From contig JAHEFG010000009.1 of the NCBI GenBank assembly GCA_024640305.1, positions 1-64,000 of the forward strand: 64,000 nucleotides of DNA. Reading direction: 5' to 3'. Source of the DNA: Gammaproteobacteria bacterium. GTDB lineage: Bacteria; Pseudomonadota; Gammaproteobacteria; Steroidobacterales; Woeseiaceae. Below the pieces are notes generated by a model. The model saw only the letters and a list, made by a program, of their open reading frames with translations, ran no database searches and was not told the DNA's origin. Numbering within the stretch: position 1 is the stretch's first letter; the number at the start of each line of letters is the position of its first letter. Made by a program: the position numbers and the translations under genes. Of this stretch, positions 44,884-53,492 are shown piece by piece.

Positions 44884-45651
44884 ATGCCCATTCACGAAAA
44901 ATCATTGATCCGCCCCGAGAATTTAAAGACTCACGACGAGCTGATTCTCGATGGTGTGGATGTGTCCGGCCACTGGAGCACGTTTATCGAAACGCGCGTG
45001 GTTTCCGATTATAACGAGGCTATTGAAGAGGAAATTGCGGCGCTTCCGGGTGGAGAAAATATACATCGCTGCTGGCAATGCGGATCCTGTACCAACTCGT
45101 GCACGGTCAATGCAATTAATCCGGAGTTCAACCCGCGCTATTGGATTTACCTGATACGCATGGGTATGGAATCGGAACTTCTCCGTGACAAAGACATTAT
45201 CTGGCAGTGTGTCTCATGCAATAAGTGCACCTACGCCTGTCCGCGTGACGTGTTCCCGGAAGGTGTCATGAAGGCGACATCGCATTGGTTGGAACGCAAA
45301 GGGCACACGCCGAAATCACCTTCCATGCATTTCGACGAGGTCTTCACCGAGCAGATTTTGAAGACTGGCAAGATCGAAGAAAGCAGAACGATAAGGCGAT
45401 TTTTCAAGCGCACCAGCCAGGGACTGATGCAGCCATGGATGATCGAGATGGTTAAACGCTTGTTGAAGAACCTGCCGGTTGGCATGCTGACACGCATGGG
45501 CATCGCGACCTTCGTGGCGCCGCGAACGAGCAACTGGTCTGGCGCATCAAGCGCGATCCAGGAATACATCGACGAGCAGCATCAGAAGCAGGAAGAGTTA
45601 CTGAATCTTTCTGAGTTGATCGACATCGCACAAAAAGACGCGGCGGCCTAA
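44884..45651 (+). CDS. hdrC2: sHdrC2, Fe-S subunit of sHdr
   Basis: A 255-residue protein with two 4Fe-4S motifs: CWQCGSCTNSC near 60-70 (the usual fourth-site Pro is lost, CTVNA follows) and CVSCNKCTYACP near 105-116. It is the second HdrC of the cluster, pairing with HdrB2. It begins at the first base after the hyp stop, so translation is coupled. Electron path from B2 to the rest of the complex. Confidence 0.9.
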   Translation: MPIHEKSLIRPENLKTHDELILDGVDVSGHWSTFIETRVVSDYNEAIEEEIAALPGGENIHRCWQCGSCTNSCTVNAINPEFNPRYWIYLIRMGMESELLRDKDIIWQCVSCNKCTYACPRDVFPEGVMKATSHWLERKGHTPKSPSMHFDEVFTEQILKTGKIEESRTIRRFFKRTSQGLMQPWMIEMVKRLLKNLPVGMLTRMGIATFVAPRTSNWSGASSAIQEYIDEQHQKQEELLNLSELIDIAQKDAAA

Positions 45652-45674
45652 AGAGTTCTGAGGAAAAAGCAGCA

Positions 45675-46607
45675 ATGACGAAGAAAGACAAATACAAGAA
45701 GGTCGCCTACTACCCGGGCTGCGCGCTCGAAGGAACTGGCCACGCCTACAACCGTTCGACCAAGGCGGTTGGCAAGAAGCTGGGGCTCGATCTCGTCGAG
45801 GTCGAGAACTGGAACTGCTGTGGTGCGATGGAGGTCAAGAACGTAGACCCGAAAATACAGACCTACCTGTCGTCAAGAGTGATGTCGACCGCGGCCAACG
45901 AAATGAATATGGACGTTGTCATGGCGCCATGTAACGGCTGCTATCACAACCTCAAGAAAGCCGAGTACGACCTGAAGAACGACACGGAGTCGGTTGACGT
46001 CGTTGATCGCTTGTCGAAAAAAGCGGGCCACAAGACTTATGAATCGGGCCAGGTAGAGACCATTCACGCTCTCGATTGGATAAAAGAAACGATCGGTGAA
46101 GACGGTCTTAGAGAGCGTGTAAAGAACTCGCTCAGCGGCATCAAAATTGCTAACTACTACGGCTGCATGTACACACGACCACGACATATCTTTCCTGAGA
46201 AAGACGCCGGACCGGGTAGCGAGTCGACATCGAAGCCGCATTTCATGGACGACTTGCTGGAGGCAGCGGGCGCAGAAAATGTCGACTTCCCGCTGAAGAC
46301 CGCGTGTTGTGGTGGCGCGCATACGTTGTCCGATAGCGACACCTCAACGAAGCTGGTGCTCAATATCCTGAAGACTGCCAAGTTGGCTGGTGCCGATGTC
46401 ATCGCCACAGAATGCCCAACTTGTCACTCCGGTCTCGAGATGCACCAGATTCGTGCCGAAAAGACACTGGGCGAGGTGGTCGACATTAAAATTCTGTATT
46501 TCACACAATTGCTCGGCATGGCATTGGGGCTCAAAGCAAAGAAAGTCGGCGTGCACGAGAATATCTCTAATTCCATCGGTTTCCTTAAGGAGAAAGGGCT
46601 CGGATGA
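45675..46607 (+). CDS. hdrB2: sHdrB2, two-CCG-domain subunit of sHdr
   Basis: A 310-residue protein with two complete CCG motifs: C16, C48-C49, C86-x2-C89 (spacing 31 and 36) and C164, C211-C212, C247-x2-C250. In HdrB, these bind two noncubane 4Fe-4S clusters that cleave or form disulfides. This intact pair makes B2 the best candidate for the catalytic site acting with lipoyl-LbpA. GAGGAAAAAGCAGCA lies before ATG 45675. Its stop overlaps the start of the next small gene. Confidence 0.91.
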   Translation: MTKKDKYKKVAYYPGCALEGTGHAYNRSTKAVGKKLGLDLVEVENWNCCGAMEVKNVDPKIQTYLSSRVMSTAANEMNMDVVMAPCNGCYHNLKKAEYDLKNDTESVDVVDRLSKKAGHKTYESGQVETIHALDWIKETIGEDGLRERVKNSLSGIKIANYYGCMYTRPRHIFPEKDAGPGSESTSKPHFMDDLLEAAGAENVDFPLKTACCGGAHTLSDSDTSTKLVLNILKTAKLAGADVIATECPTCHSGLEMHQIRAEKTLGEVVDIKILYFTQLLGMALGLKAKKVGVHENISNSIGFLKEKGLG

Positions 46608-47047
46608 TGTCGCTGGCTGCAATCGAGTCAGCCATTCAGTCGATATCGGCAGAGCCAGACGCGAGCGCGTCTGCCAGCGAATTGCTCAAGCTTAGCGAAG
46701 CTGTAATTGAGCATTGGATCGTTGCGCGAGGCGAAAAGCCAACCGATGAGAAGCGCGAAGGTTTTCGACTGCTGGCGCTGCATCGCCAGGGCGCCAAGGG
46801 CGATCCGAGTTTTAATGCTTGCCGCGAGACCTGCCGGGAGGTGGTTTACCACTATAATCTCATCACGATGCAGGCGGACGATTCGGAAATTACCAATCGC
46901 CTTGATATGATGAAGATGATATCTAGTCATTTATTTTTGTTTATCAGCGGCAAGATGCAAGTCGCTGAGTTGGGGGAGTTTTGCTGTTCGGCAAAACCGA
47001 TCCGTTTATCGTCAGATTTAGAAACAGGAACAGCAAAGGAGCCCTAG
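46604..47047 (+). CDS. small protein of the sHdr operon, unknown function
   Basis: A 147-residue helical protein. Cysteines occur in NACRETCREVVYHYN (CxxxC near 73-77) and in GEFCCSAK near 125. It overlaps hdrB2 by 4 bases and ends two bases before lbpA, so it is inside the operon. I do not recognise a family. Position suggests a role in sHdr or LbpA function, for example assembly or binding of a metal or sulfur species via the cysteines. Confidence 0.65.
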   Translation: MMSLAAIESAIQSISAEPDASASASELLKLSEAVIEHWIVARGEKPTDEKREGFRLLALHRQGAKGDPSFNACRETCREVVYHYNLITMQADDSEITNRLDMMKMISSHLFLFISGKMQVAELGEFCCSAKPIRLSSDLETGTAKEP

Positions 47048-47049
47048 CG

Positions 47050-47490
47050 ATGCCAGTTGTACGCGGATGTAATATGCCCGACGAGCTTCTGTACGACGTC
47101 GATAACCATATCTGGTTTCAGGAGTTAGGCGACGGCAGCGTAAAAGTCGGAATGACGACGGTGGCCACAGCAATGGCCGGTAAATTGGTTGCTTTTACAC
47201 CCAAGCGCGTGGGCAGATCTGTGCGAGCCGGCAAGTCATGCGGAACGCTGGAATCCGGCAAGTGGGTCGGCCCGGCCAAGTCTGCGGCGGGGGGCGAGGT
47301 TATGGCAGTTAATGATGACATGGTCGCCAACCCCAGCATTGCCAACGACGATCCCTATAACGCCGGCTGGCTGGTCGTATTAAAGCCCGATGATTGGGGC
47401 TCTGTCGTCAGTACACTACTGACAGGCGACGCTGTTACCGCACCTTACGAAGCCAAGATGGATTCGGAAGGGTTCGCTGGTTGCGAATAG
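47050..47490 (+). CDS. lbpA: lipoate-binding protein LbpA (GcvH-like)
   Basis: A 146-residue protein of the glycine-cleavage H-protein fold, found only in sHdr loci in this form. K71 in TLESGKWVG aligns with the lipoylated lysine of H-protein (ESVKA). It is the swinging arm that presents dihydrolipoate-bound sulfur to sHdr. AAAGGAG precedes ATG 47050; a longer frame from 46981 overlaps the preceding gene and is not favoured. The dedicated LipS1/LipS2-type enzymes and sLpl(AB) upstream lipoylate it. Confidence 0.92.
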   Translation: MPVVRGCNMPDELLYDVDNHIWFQELGDGSVKVGMTTVATAMAGKLVAFTPKRVGRSVRAGKSCGTLESGKWVGPAKSAAGGEVMAVNDDMVANPSIANDDPYNAGWLVVLKPDDWGSVVSTLLTGDAVTAPYEAKMDSEGFAGCE

Positions 47491-47513
47491 TAGTGGCTTG
47501 GGACAATTAGACG

Positions 47514-47864
47514 ATGAATGCACCGCAAAGCGTCGAGGCCGCAGTGGCTTCTGAGAAGTTTAACGAGTTACACGGCATGGCGGCGCAGGCTTGCGAGTTG
47601 CTAAAAGCCATGGCTAACGAGTGGCGCCTGATGATTCTCTGTCAGTTGTCAGAAGGTGAAAAAACCGTAAGTGAGTTGCAGAGCCTGCTTGGCCTAAGTC
47701 AGTCAGCGCTGTCGCAACACCTGGCAATACTACGGCGGGAGAAGATTGTCCGATCAAGAAAACATGCCCAGTCTGTGAGTTATTCATTGACTGGCGACGA
47801 TGCGAACAAAGTAATGGAGTCGCTCCATGATGTGTTTTGCGGAGCAGCATCCTCACAGGAGTAA
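47514..47864 (+). CDS. ArsR-family repressor, sHdrR-like
   Basis: A 116-residue winged-helix regulator (recognition helix SQSALSQHLAILRREK near 62-77). Cysteines C27, C43 and C109 are present. C43 and C109 are 66 residues apart, the spacing I recall for the paired cysteines of Hyphomicrobium sHdrR, which senses oxidised sulfur through a thiol switch. It lies 23 bases after lbpA and 4 bases before the FadL gene. Its probable sites are the dyads at 34903-34948 and 40382-40395. Confidence 0.8.
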   Translation: MNAPQSVEAAVASEKFNELHGMAAQACELLKAMANEWRLMILCQLSEGEKTVSELQSLLGLSQSALSQHLAILRREKIVRSRKHAQSVSYSLTGDDANKVMESLHDVFCGAASSQE

Positions 47865-47868
47865 ATAA

Positions 47869-49254
47869 ATGAAGACCAAAAACGTAAATGCCACAGCCTG
47901 GGTTTCGGCTCTTGGACTACTGGCGATAAGCGGTGCTGCGACAGCTACCAATGGCTATTTCACGCACGGCGTCGGTACCGAGTCCAAGGGGATGGCCGGT
48001 ACGGGTGTCGGCTCTAACGCCGCACGCGGGTCGATCATTGTCGCCTCGAATCCTGCCCTTGGCGTATTTGCAGATGACAGCTGGGAGGTCGGTCTGTCCA
48101 TATTTAGTCCGATGCGAGACTATGAAGCGGATGCCGGATATCAAGGTAACTTCGGCGCATTTTCGACAGGTGCCGGTAAGTTTGAGAGCAGCAGCGAAAC
48201 GTTTCCGATTCCATACGTTGCCAAGAATTGGCGCCTGGGCGACGACATGGCAATGACGTTTGTGTTTTACGGTCGCGGCGGAATGAACACAGATTGGGAC
48301 GATCCGAATACAGTCGCGTATTTCGATCCCACCGGAGCAGGTGGACCCGGTCAGGAGTTTCCAGGCTTGTTCGGTGCCGGTGATGCAGGTGTCGATTTGT
48401 CCCAGGCATTTATAGCACTCAATTTCGCGGGCAAATCGGGCGATAATTTCGCCTGGGGCATTGGCCCGGTCGTCGCAGTCCAGATGTTCGAAGCGAATGG
48501 GCTGGCTAACTTTGCACCGTATACCAAGACGTATATCGAAGAGTTTTTTGCTACCGGTACGCCGGGCAATCCAACATCTCTGACCAATAATGGGCACGAC
48601 ACCTCGACAGGTTACGGAGCCGCTGCAGGTATCTGGTGGGCGATGGGGGACGCAGTGAGTGCTGGTCTTTCTTATCAAACGAAGATGTCGATGAGCGAGT
48701 TGGATGACTACTCGGATCTTTTCGCTGAAGCTGGTGGATTCGATATTCCGGCAAGCACGAAGTTCGGCATATCGTTTAAAGGGAGCAACAACGTTCGCCT
48801 TAACGTCGACATCGAGCACACAGAGTTCAGCGACGTCGCGTCAGTTGGTAATGCGATGATCAACTTCCTCGACTGCCCGAGCCTGGGTGGTGCGGACTTT
48901 GAATCGTGTCTGGGTGGCAAGAACGGGCCTGGTTTCGGCTGGGAAGACATGACGACTTACAAGTTCGGCATTGAATGGACGCCTTCCGATACGACGTCCT
49001 ATCGATTTGGTTACAGCTACGGCGAGCAGCCAATTCAGGAAGCTGACGTATTGTTCAATATTCTGGCGCCTGGTGTCATGGAGCAACACATCACGTTCGG
49101 AATGACCAAGAGGAAGCCTGATGGTGGCGCATGGAATTTCATGCTGATGTATGCCCCTACGAACACGGTTGAGGGCATCAGCCTGTTCGATCCTGGTCAG
49201 ACGGTCGAGCTGAAAATGAGCCAGTTTGAGTTTGAGGTTTCCTATCTCTGGTAA
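47869..49254 (+). CDS. FadL/OmpP1-family outer-membrane transporter
   Basis: A 461-residue protein with a signal peptide (1-26, ending ATATN) and the family's N-terminal TNGYFTHGVGTESKGMAGTG hatch motif (first 20 residues of the mature chain), then a beta barrel ending in SYLW. FadL proteins let hydrophobic molecules through the outer membrane. Placed four bases after the sHdrR-like gene, in the sulfur operon, so it may import hydrophobic sulfur compounds. The substrate is unknown. Confidence 0.83.
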   Translation: MKTKNVNATAWVSALGLLAISGAATATNGYFTHGVGTESKGMAGTGVGSNAARGSIIVASNPALGVFADDSWEVGLSIFSPMRDYEADAGYQGNFGAFSTGAGKFESSSETFPIPYVAKNWRLGDDMAMTFVFYGRGGMNTDWDDPNTVAYFDPTGAGGPGQEFPGLFGAGDAGVDLSQAFIALNFAGKSGDNFAWGIGPVVAVQMFEANGLANFAPYTKTYIEEFFATGTPGNPTSLTNNGHDTSTGYGAAAGIWWAMGDAVSAGLSYQTKMSMSELDDYSDLFAEAGGFDIPASTKFGISFKGSNNVRLNVDIEHTEFSDVASVGNAMINFLDCPSLGGADFESCLGGKNGPGFGWEDMTTYKFGIEWTPSDTTSYRFGYSYGEQPIQEADVLFNILAPGVMEQHITFGMTKRKPDGGAWNFMLMYAPTNTVEGISLFDPGQTVELKMSQFEFEVSYLW

Positions 49255-49272
49255 AGAATTGGTGATCTGCTT

Positions 49273-50316
49273 GTGAAAAACTTTGTAGTAGTTTCGTTGC
49301 TGGCGTTCGTATCATGGGCGCCAGCAGCGCTTGCCGCCGAGAGTATCGGCATATTCGAGACCCTTCACGAATCTTCTGTCTCGTTTTCTGAAACCACCGA
49401 TGCGATCGAGTCGGCTCTCGCCGGCTCGAAGACAGGGCTCGTACTACATGCCTCGCATGTTGTGCGTGTGCCGGACGATATGCACAAGGCCAAGCTCTAC
49501 GTTCTGACGTCGCCAGCCTACGCCGAGGCTGCGGCCGAGGAATCCCCCAGGACTGTTTCAGCTCAGGTGCTGCGTATCGCGGTGTTCACATCAGGAGACG
49601 AGCAGAAGACGTTCATTAATATGGCCAACCCGGTAGCGCATGCGATGGTGTATTACGCGGATTCGCCGAACTACAAGACGGCGAAATACAAGGGTTTGCT
49701 GGCGGCATCACAGGCGGTTGCAGCGCAGATTCGCGAGATTGTCGCCAACGTACCGGGCCAGACGGTCAAGTACCCGGCAGGCCCGACTAGAACAGAGAGC
49801 AAGTATCGCAAGTTCAATGGCGATGGCCCTGCCAAGATGATGGCCAAGTGGAGGAATTGGCAGGAAAGTCAATTAGTTATAAAAGAGGGTGCGGCAGCTG
49901 AGTTTGACGCGATCGTCGAAGAAGTGGCGGCGGCGCTGGCCGCTGGAGCGGTTTCAGATGCTTCTGATTCGACCGGCTGGGATGTCATTACCCGGTTACG
50001 GCTAAGAGATGACGCGGTCTACATTGGCTTGAGCAATCCATACATCGAAGACAAAATGATACGCATCAATTCGCGCTTCCGCAGCGAGGGCAAGAGCGAG
50101 TTGTCGCCGTTTCCGGGCGTTGACCATGTAACAGCCTTACCGACAGAAGTACTGGTGGTCAAAGAAGACGGAAAAACCCTGGTACTGCACTACGGTCAAA
50201 TGTGGCGGATGCAGTTATACTTCTGGGATTCAGGTTACCGGGCGTTTACGGCCAATGTAGGCGTTCCGGGAACAATCGTAGATTCGATAGAGGATGCGGT
50301 CGGCGCGCCCCGGTAG
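49273..50316 (+). CDS. exported protein, possible DUF302-like N-domain
   Basis: A 347-residue protein with a signal peptide (1-21, ending PAALAAE). Residues 25-150 resemble DUF302 (an alternating beta/alpha domain with FSETTDAIESAL and TGLVLHASHVV); the rest has no recognised match and includes a DDAVYIGLSNPYIED segment near 252-266. DUF302 proteins occur beside sulfur-oxidation genes but have no proven role. Start GTG 49273 lies 18 bases after the FadL stop. Confidence 0.6.
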   Translation: MKNFVVVSLLAFVSWAPAALAAESIGIFETLHESSVSFSETTDAIESALAGSKTGLVLHASHVVRVPDDMHKAKLYVLTSPAYAEAAAEESPRTVSAQVLRIAVFTSGDEQKTFINMANPVAHAMVYYADSPNYKTAKYKGLLAASQAVAAQIREIVANVPGQTVKYPAGPTRTESKYRKFNGDGPAKMMAKWRNWQESQLVIKEGAAAEFDAIVEEVAAALAAGAVSDASDSTGWDVITRLRLRDDAVYIGLSNPYIEDKMIRINSRFRSEGKSELSPFPGVDHVTALPTEVLVVKEDGKTLVLHYGQMWRMQLYFWDSGYRAFTANVGVPGTIVDSIEDAVGAPR

Positions 50317-50356
50317 TTATTGACTGTCGGCGGCGCAATCCGGCGGCCAACAGTAT

Positions 50357-52093
50357 ATGTCCGAGCACAAACTCGAGCCTGCCTATCTGAGGCAGCAAAT
50401 CGTCGGTGTAGATTCGACGTTTGAGACGCCTTTCGGTGAGCGGTTGATGGTCTATTGCGACTACACTGCTTCCGGGCGTTGTCTGCGTTTTGTTGAGTCC
50501 TACCTGCAGAGTCTGCAGCGCGTATACGCCAACACTCACACCGAAGACGATATCACCGGCCGCAGCATGAGCCAGCTCCTGCATGAGGCGGAGGAGGCCA
50601 TCAAGGAATCCGTTAACGCCGGGCCAAACGGACGCATTATTGCCTGTGGTACAGGGGCAACCGGTGCGATCGAAAAATTGCAGCAAATTGTCGGTGTTGC
50701 TTTTCCGCCGGCGACGCGACAGAACGTGGAAAAACTACTCGACGACCCAGGCTGCAGTTTTGACAGCGAGTGTTTTCACACCCTGCTCGGCGAAAAACAG
50801 CCTGTGGTTTTTGTCGGCCCTTACGAGCACCATTCCAACGAGATATCCTGGCGTCAGTCGTTGGCAACCACGGTTGAGGTTCAGTTGGATGCCAGTGGCA
50901 ATATCGATCTGGCTCATCTTGAAGAATTGCTCACGTCACCGCAGTACGAGAATCGTCTGCGAATTGGCTCTTTTTCGGCGGCGTCGAACGTAACCGGTTT
51001 ACGCAGCGACGTTCAAAAAATTGCCAGCCTGTTGCACAAGCACGGTGCGATGGCCTGTTTCGATTACGCGGCCTGCGCGCCGTACGTTGATATCGATATG
51101 AACCCGGAGTCGAATGACGGTTCGGATGCCGCGATCGATGCCATATTTATTTCACCGCACAAGTTCCTTGGCGGCCCGGGGTCCAGTGGTGTGCTCGTGT
51201 TCAATGAGCGTATCTACCACCGAGAACTTCCACCCAGCGTTGGCGCCGGCGGAACCGTTGACTATGTGGGTCCGAGCGACCAGGATTTTATTCGCGGGAT
51301 TGAAGAGCGCGAAAAGGCCGGCACACCAGGTGTGTTGCAGACACTGAAAGCCGCGTTGGTTTTCCAAATAAAGGACAGGGTTGGAGTCGACGTCATTCAC
51401 AGGCGAGAAAGAGAGTTGACCGAACGCGCTCTTCAGGCTTGGGGTTCTAATGAGAATATTGAGATTCTCGGCAGCCCGGATCCGGATCGGCGCGTTGGCA
51501 TAATCTCTTTCAACCTCAAGGATGATAGCGGCAGGTACCTTCACCACAAGTTTGCGACGGCCCTGCTCAACGACTTGTTTGGCATTCAATCGCGGGCAGG
51601 CTGTTCCTGTGCTGGTCCCTATGGGCACAGGTTATTGAATATCGATAACGAAACGTCCGAGCGGTATCGGAGCGTTGTGCAGCAAGGTTACTGTGGCATG
51701 AAGCCCGGCTGGTGCCGTGTTGGTTTGCACTGGGTCATGGACGACGCCGAGGCAGACTATGTTATCGATTCCGTGAATTTCATTGCCCGATATGGGCATC
51801 GCTTTCTCAGCCTGTACAACTTCGATCTGTGTTCGGGTACCTGGTCCCATAAACAGGGCGGCAACACGTTGCCCCAGTTTTCGCTGGATGCGGCGTTGAC
51901 CGAAGATGCTGGTGAGCCCGCGATTCTTTCGCTGGCGGTTCGCAAACAGCTCTATGACCACTATCATACAGAGGCAGCCCGATGGGCCGAGCGACTGCTG
52001 CAGGAGCCGGGTGAGAGGTTCGAATCCCTCGAGGGCGAGCTTGGCGAACTACAGTTCTTCGCGCTACCTGAAGACGCGACGCCGAAGCACTAG
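50357..52093 (+). CDS. class V PLP enzyme, cysteine-desulfurase-like
   Basis: A 578-residue PLP-dependent class V protein, longer than SufS/IscS (about 400). The Schiff-base lysine is in ISPHKFLGGPG near 273-283 and a Cys pair in RAGCSCAGPYGH near 413-424 lies where desulfurases hold the active cysteine. A C-terminal extension of about 100 residues carries no named domain. Placed at the end of the sHdr operon, it could release sulfane sulfur for TusA/DsrE or act on an imported sulfur compound. Specific substrate unknown. Confidence 0.75.
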   Translation: MSEHKLEPAYLRQQIVGVDSTFETPFGERLMVYCDYTASGRCLRFVESYLQSLQRVYANTHTEDDITGRSMSQLLHEAEEAIKESVNAGPNGRIIACGTGATGAIEKLQQIVGVAFPPATRQNVEKLLDDPGCSFDSECFHTLLGEKQPVVFVGPYEHHSNEISWRQSLATTVEVQLDASGNIDLAHLEELLTSPQYENRLRIGSFSAASNVTGLRSDVQKIASLLHKHGAMACFDYAACAPYVDIDMNPESNDGSDAAIDAIFISPHKFLGGPGSSGVLVFNERIYHRELPPSVGAGGTVDYVGPSDQDFIRGIEEREKAGTPGVLQTLKAALVFQIKDRVGVDVIHRRERELTERALQAWGSNENIEILGSPDPDRRVGIISFNLKDDSGRYLHHKFATALLNDLFGIQSRAGCSCAGPYGHRLLNIDNETSERYRSVVQQGYCGMKPGWCRVGLHWVMDDAEADYVIDSVNFIARYGHRFLSLYNFDLCSGTWSHKQGGNTLPQFSLDAALTEDAGEPAILSLAVRKQLYDHYHTEAARWAERLLQEPGERFESLEGELGELQFFALPEDATPKH

Positions 52094-52097
52094 CCGC

Positions 52098-52127
52098 CCG
52101 CTGTATACCCCGCAGGGTACGCAGCGG
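52098..52127. terminator. bidirectional hairpin between convergent genes
   Basis: CCGCTG (52098-52103) pairs with CAGCGG (52122-52127), and TACCC (52106-52110) with GGGTA (52115-52119), around a 4-base loop and a 2x2 internal loop. It is placed between the convergent PLP enzyme and HdrD-like genes. There is no T tail, so termination is likely but not certain. Confidence 0.5.
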
Positions 52128-52139
52128 ATGAGCGTAACT

Positions 52140-53492
52140 CTATTCGACCAGGTTTTCCGCAACGAGCTCGAGCAGGCTTTCCATGTTCTTGTCCCAATGG
52201 AAGTGCTCTTTGGCGTCGTTGTAACTCTGCCGGCAATTCGAACAGGTTGACAGTACGGTGTCTGCACCAGTCGCTTCCACCTGATCCATCTTGAGCTCGA
52301 ATACTTTATATCGCAGCTTGTCGGCTCGATGAATAGTGACAACACCACCGCCGCCACCGCAGCACCAGTTGAAGTCCCCGGTTGGGGCCATTTCCTTCAG
52401 GTCGAGACCGAGGGCTTCCATAACCACGCGCGGTGCTTCGGTAGCTCCACCGCGACGCGCCACCTGGCAGGGGTCGTGGAAGGTGACAGTTTGGTCGACT
52501 TTTTTCACTTTTAATCGGCCAGAACTGATTACGTCCGCAAGGAACTCGGAGATGTGCTGAACCTTGAACGGCAGAGGCTTGCCATACATGGCGGCTCCCT
52601 GCCAGCGCAACGCGCCATACGCGTGGCCGCATTCAGGCAGGACAACGAGCTTCGCACCACAGGCAATAGCCGCGTTGATGATTTTCATTGTGGCGGCTTT
52701 TTGCCACTCGGTATTACCGGCCATCATGCCGAAATTCGTCGCTTCATAGCCTTCAGTGCGGAACGTCCAGCTCTCACCCAAAGCATTCAGTACTTTGGCA
52801 GTCGCGCCGATGGCGTGCGGATACTTCATGATCTCGATCGACGACATTGCTACCAGAATATCGGCTTGTTCCTGGTCGATATTTACCTCCGTATCGAACT
52901 CGTCACCCATCCACTCTGCACGATCTTCGAAGACCGATGCTGTGGCGCCGAGCGGGCTGCCTTCTTCTTTTGCGCGCTGCGCAACTTCGTGTAACTCGTC
53001 AGGGATCAGGCCTGCTTTGAACATGCCGTGTCTTGCCTGGCCGACAAGCGTAGCAATGTCGATGCCCATCGGACAGATCAACGAGCAGCGGCCACACATC
53101 GTGCACGAGTCATAGATAAGCTCCTGCCATTCACCAAGTTGTTCGACAGTAATATGCCGTTTGAAGCCGAATAGCCGGTAGAAAAACCCGAACGGACTGT
53201 TTTCACGTTTATACGCCTGCTTGAATATTTCCAGCTTCCAGATCGGCGTGTACTTCGGATCTTCCGTCTGCACATAGTAGTGACACGCCTCAGCGCACTG
53301 ACCGCAGTGCACGCAAGCTTCCATGTAAGTCGCTGTAGTGCGATTCATATTCTTGGCAAAGTTCGCCATTGCGCGTCGCAGGCGCTCGTCCTCGTCAACA
53401 TCGCCTTGCGTGTCGTGACGCGGGTGTGGGTCTTTTACGGTCAGCCGCTGTTCGTGAGTATCGAGGGGATATTTCTCAGTGACCTTACTCAT
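52140..53492 (-). CDS. DsrK/HdrD-like Fe-S subunit of a membrane complex
   Basis: A 450-residue protein with two 4Fe-4S motifs (ACVHCGQCAEAC near 60 and SCTMCGRCSLICP near 128) and a C-terminal CCG region: C in FHDPCQVARRGG, CC in FNWCCGGGGG, and CSNC. This is the layout of DsrK or HdrD, which couples disulfide or trisulfide chemistry to quinone via a membrane cytochrome b. ATG 53492 overlaps the stop of the upstream gene (ATGA) and has AAGG near; the longer frame from 53585 is not credible. Confidence 0.87.
   Translation of the reverse strand: MSKVTEKYPLDTHEQRLTVKDPHPRHDTQGDVDEDERLRRAMANFAKNMNRTTATYMEACVHCGQCAEACHYYVQTEDPKYTPIWKLEIFKQAYKRENSPFGFFYRLFGFKRHITVEQLGEWQELIYDSCTMCGRCSLICPMGIDIATLVGQARHGMFKAGLIPDELHEVAQRAKEEGSPLGATASVFEDRAEWMGDEFDTEVNIDQEQADILVAMSSIEIMKYPHAIGATAKVLNALGESWTFRTEGYEATNFGMMAGNTEWQKAATMKIINAAIACGAKLVVLPECGHAYGALRWQGAAMYGKPLPFKVQHISEFLADVISSGRLKVKKVDQTVTFHDPCQVARRGGATEAPRVVMEALGLDLKEMAPTGDFNWCCGGGGGVVTIHRADKLRYKVFELKMDQVEATGADTVLSTCSNCRQSYNDAKEHFHWDKNMESLLELVAENLVE

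Noticed and set aside
46981-47049. N-terminal extension of LbpA
   Set aside because: Overlaps the preceding gene in another frame; AAAGGAG before 47050 and alignment with H-protein length support the shorter start.
47917-48819. 300-codon open frame on the minus strand
   Set aside because: It lies fully inside the well-supported FadL gene on the plus strand, has no ribosome site, and its protein has an unnatural composition rich in Arg and Cys. Shadow frame.
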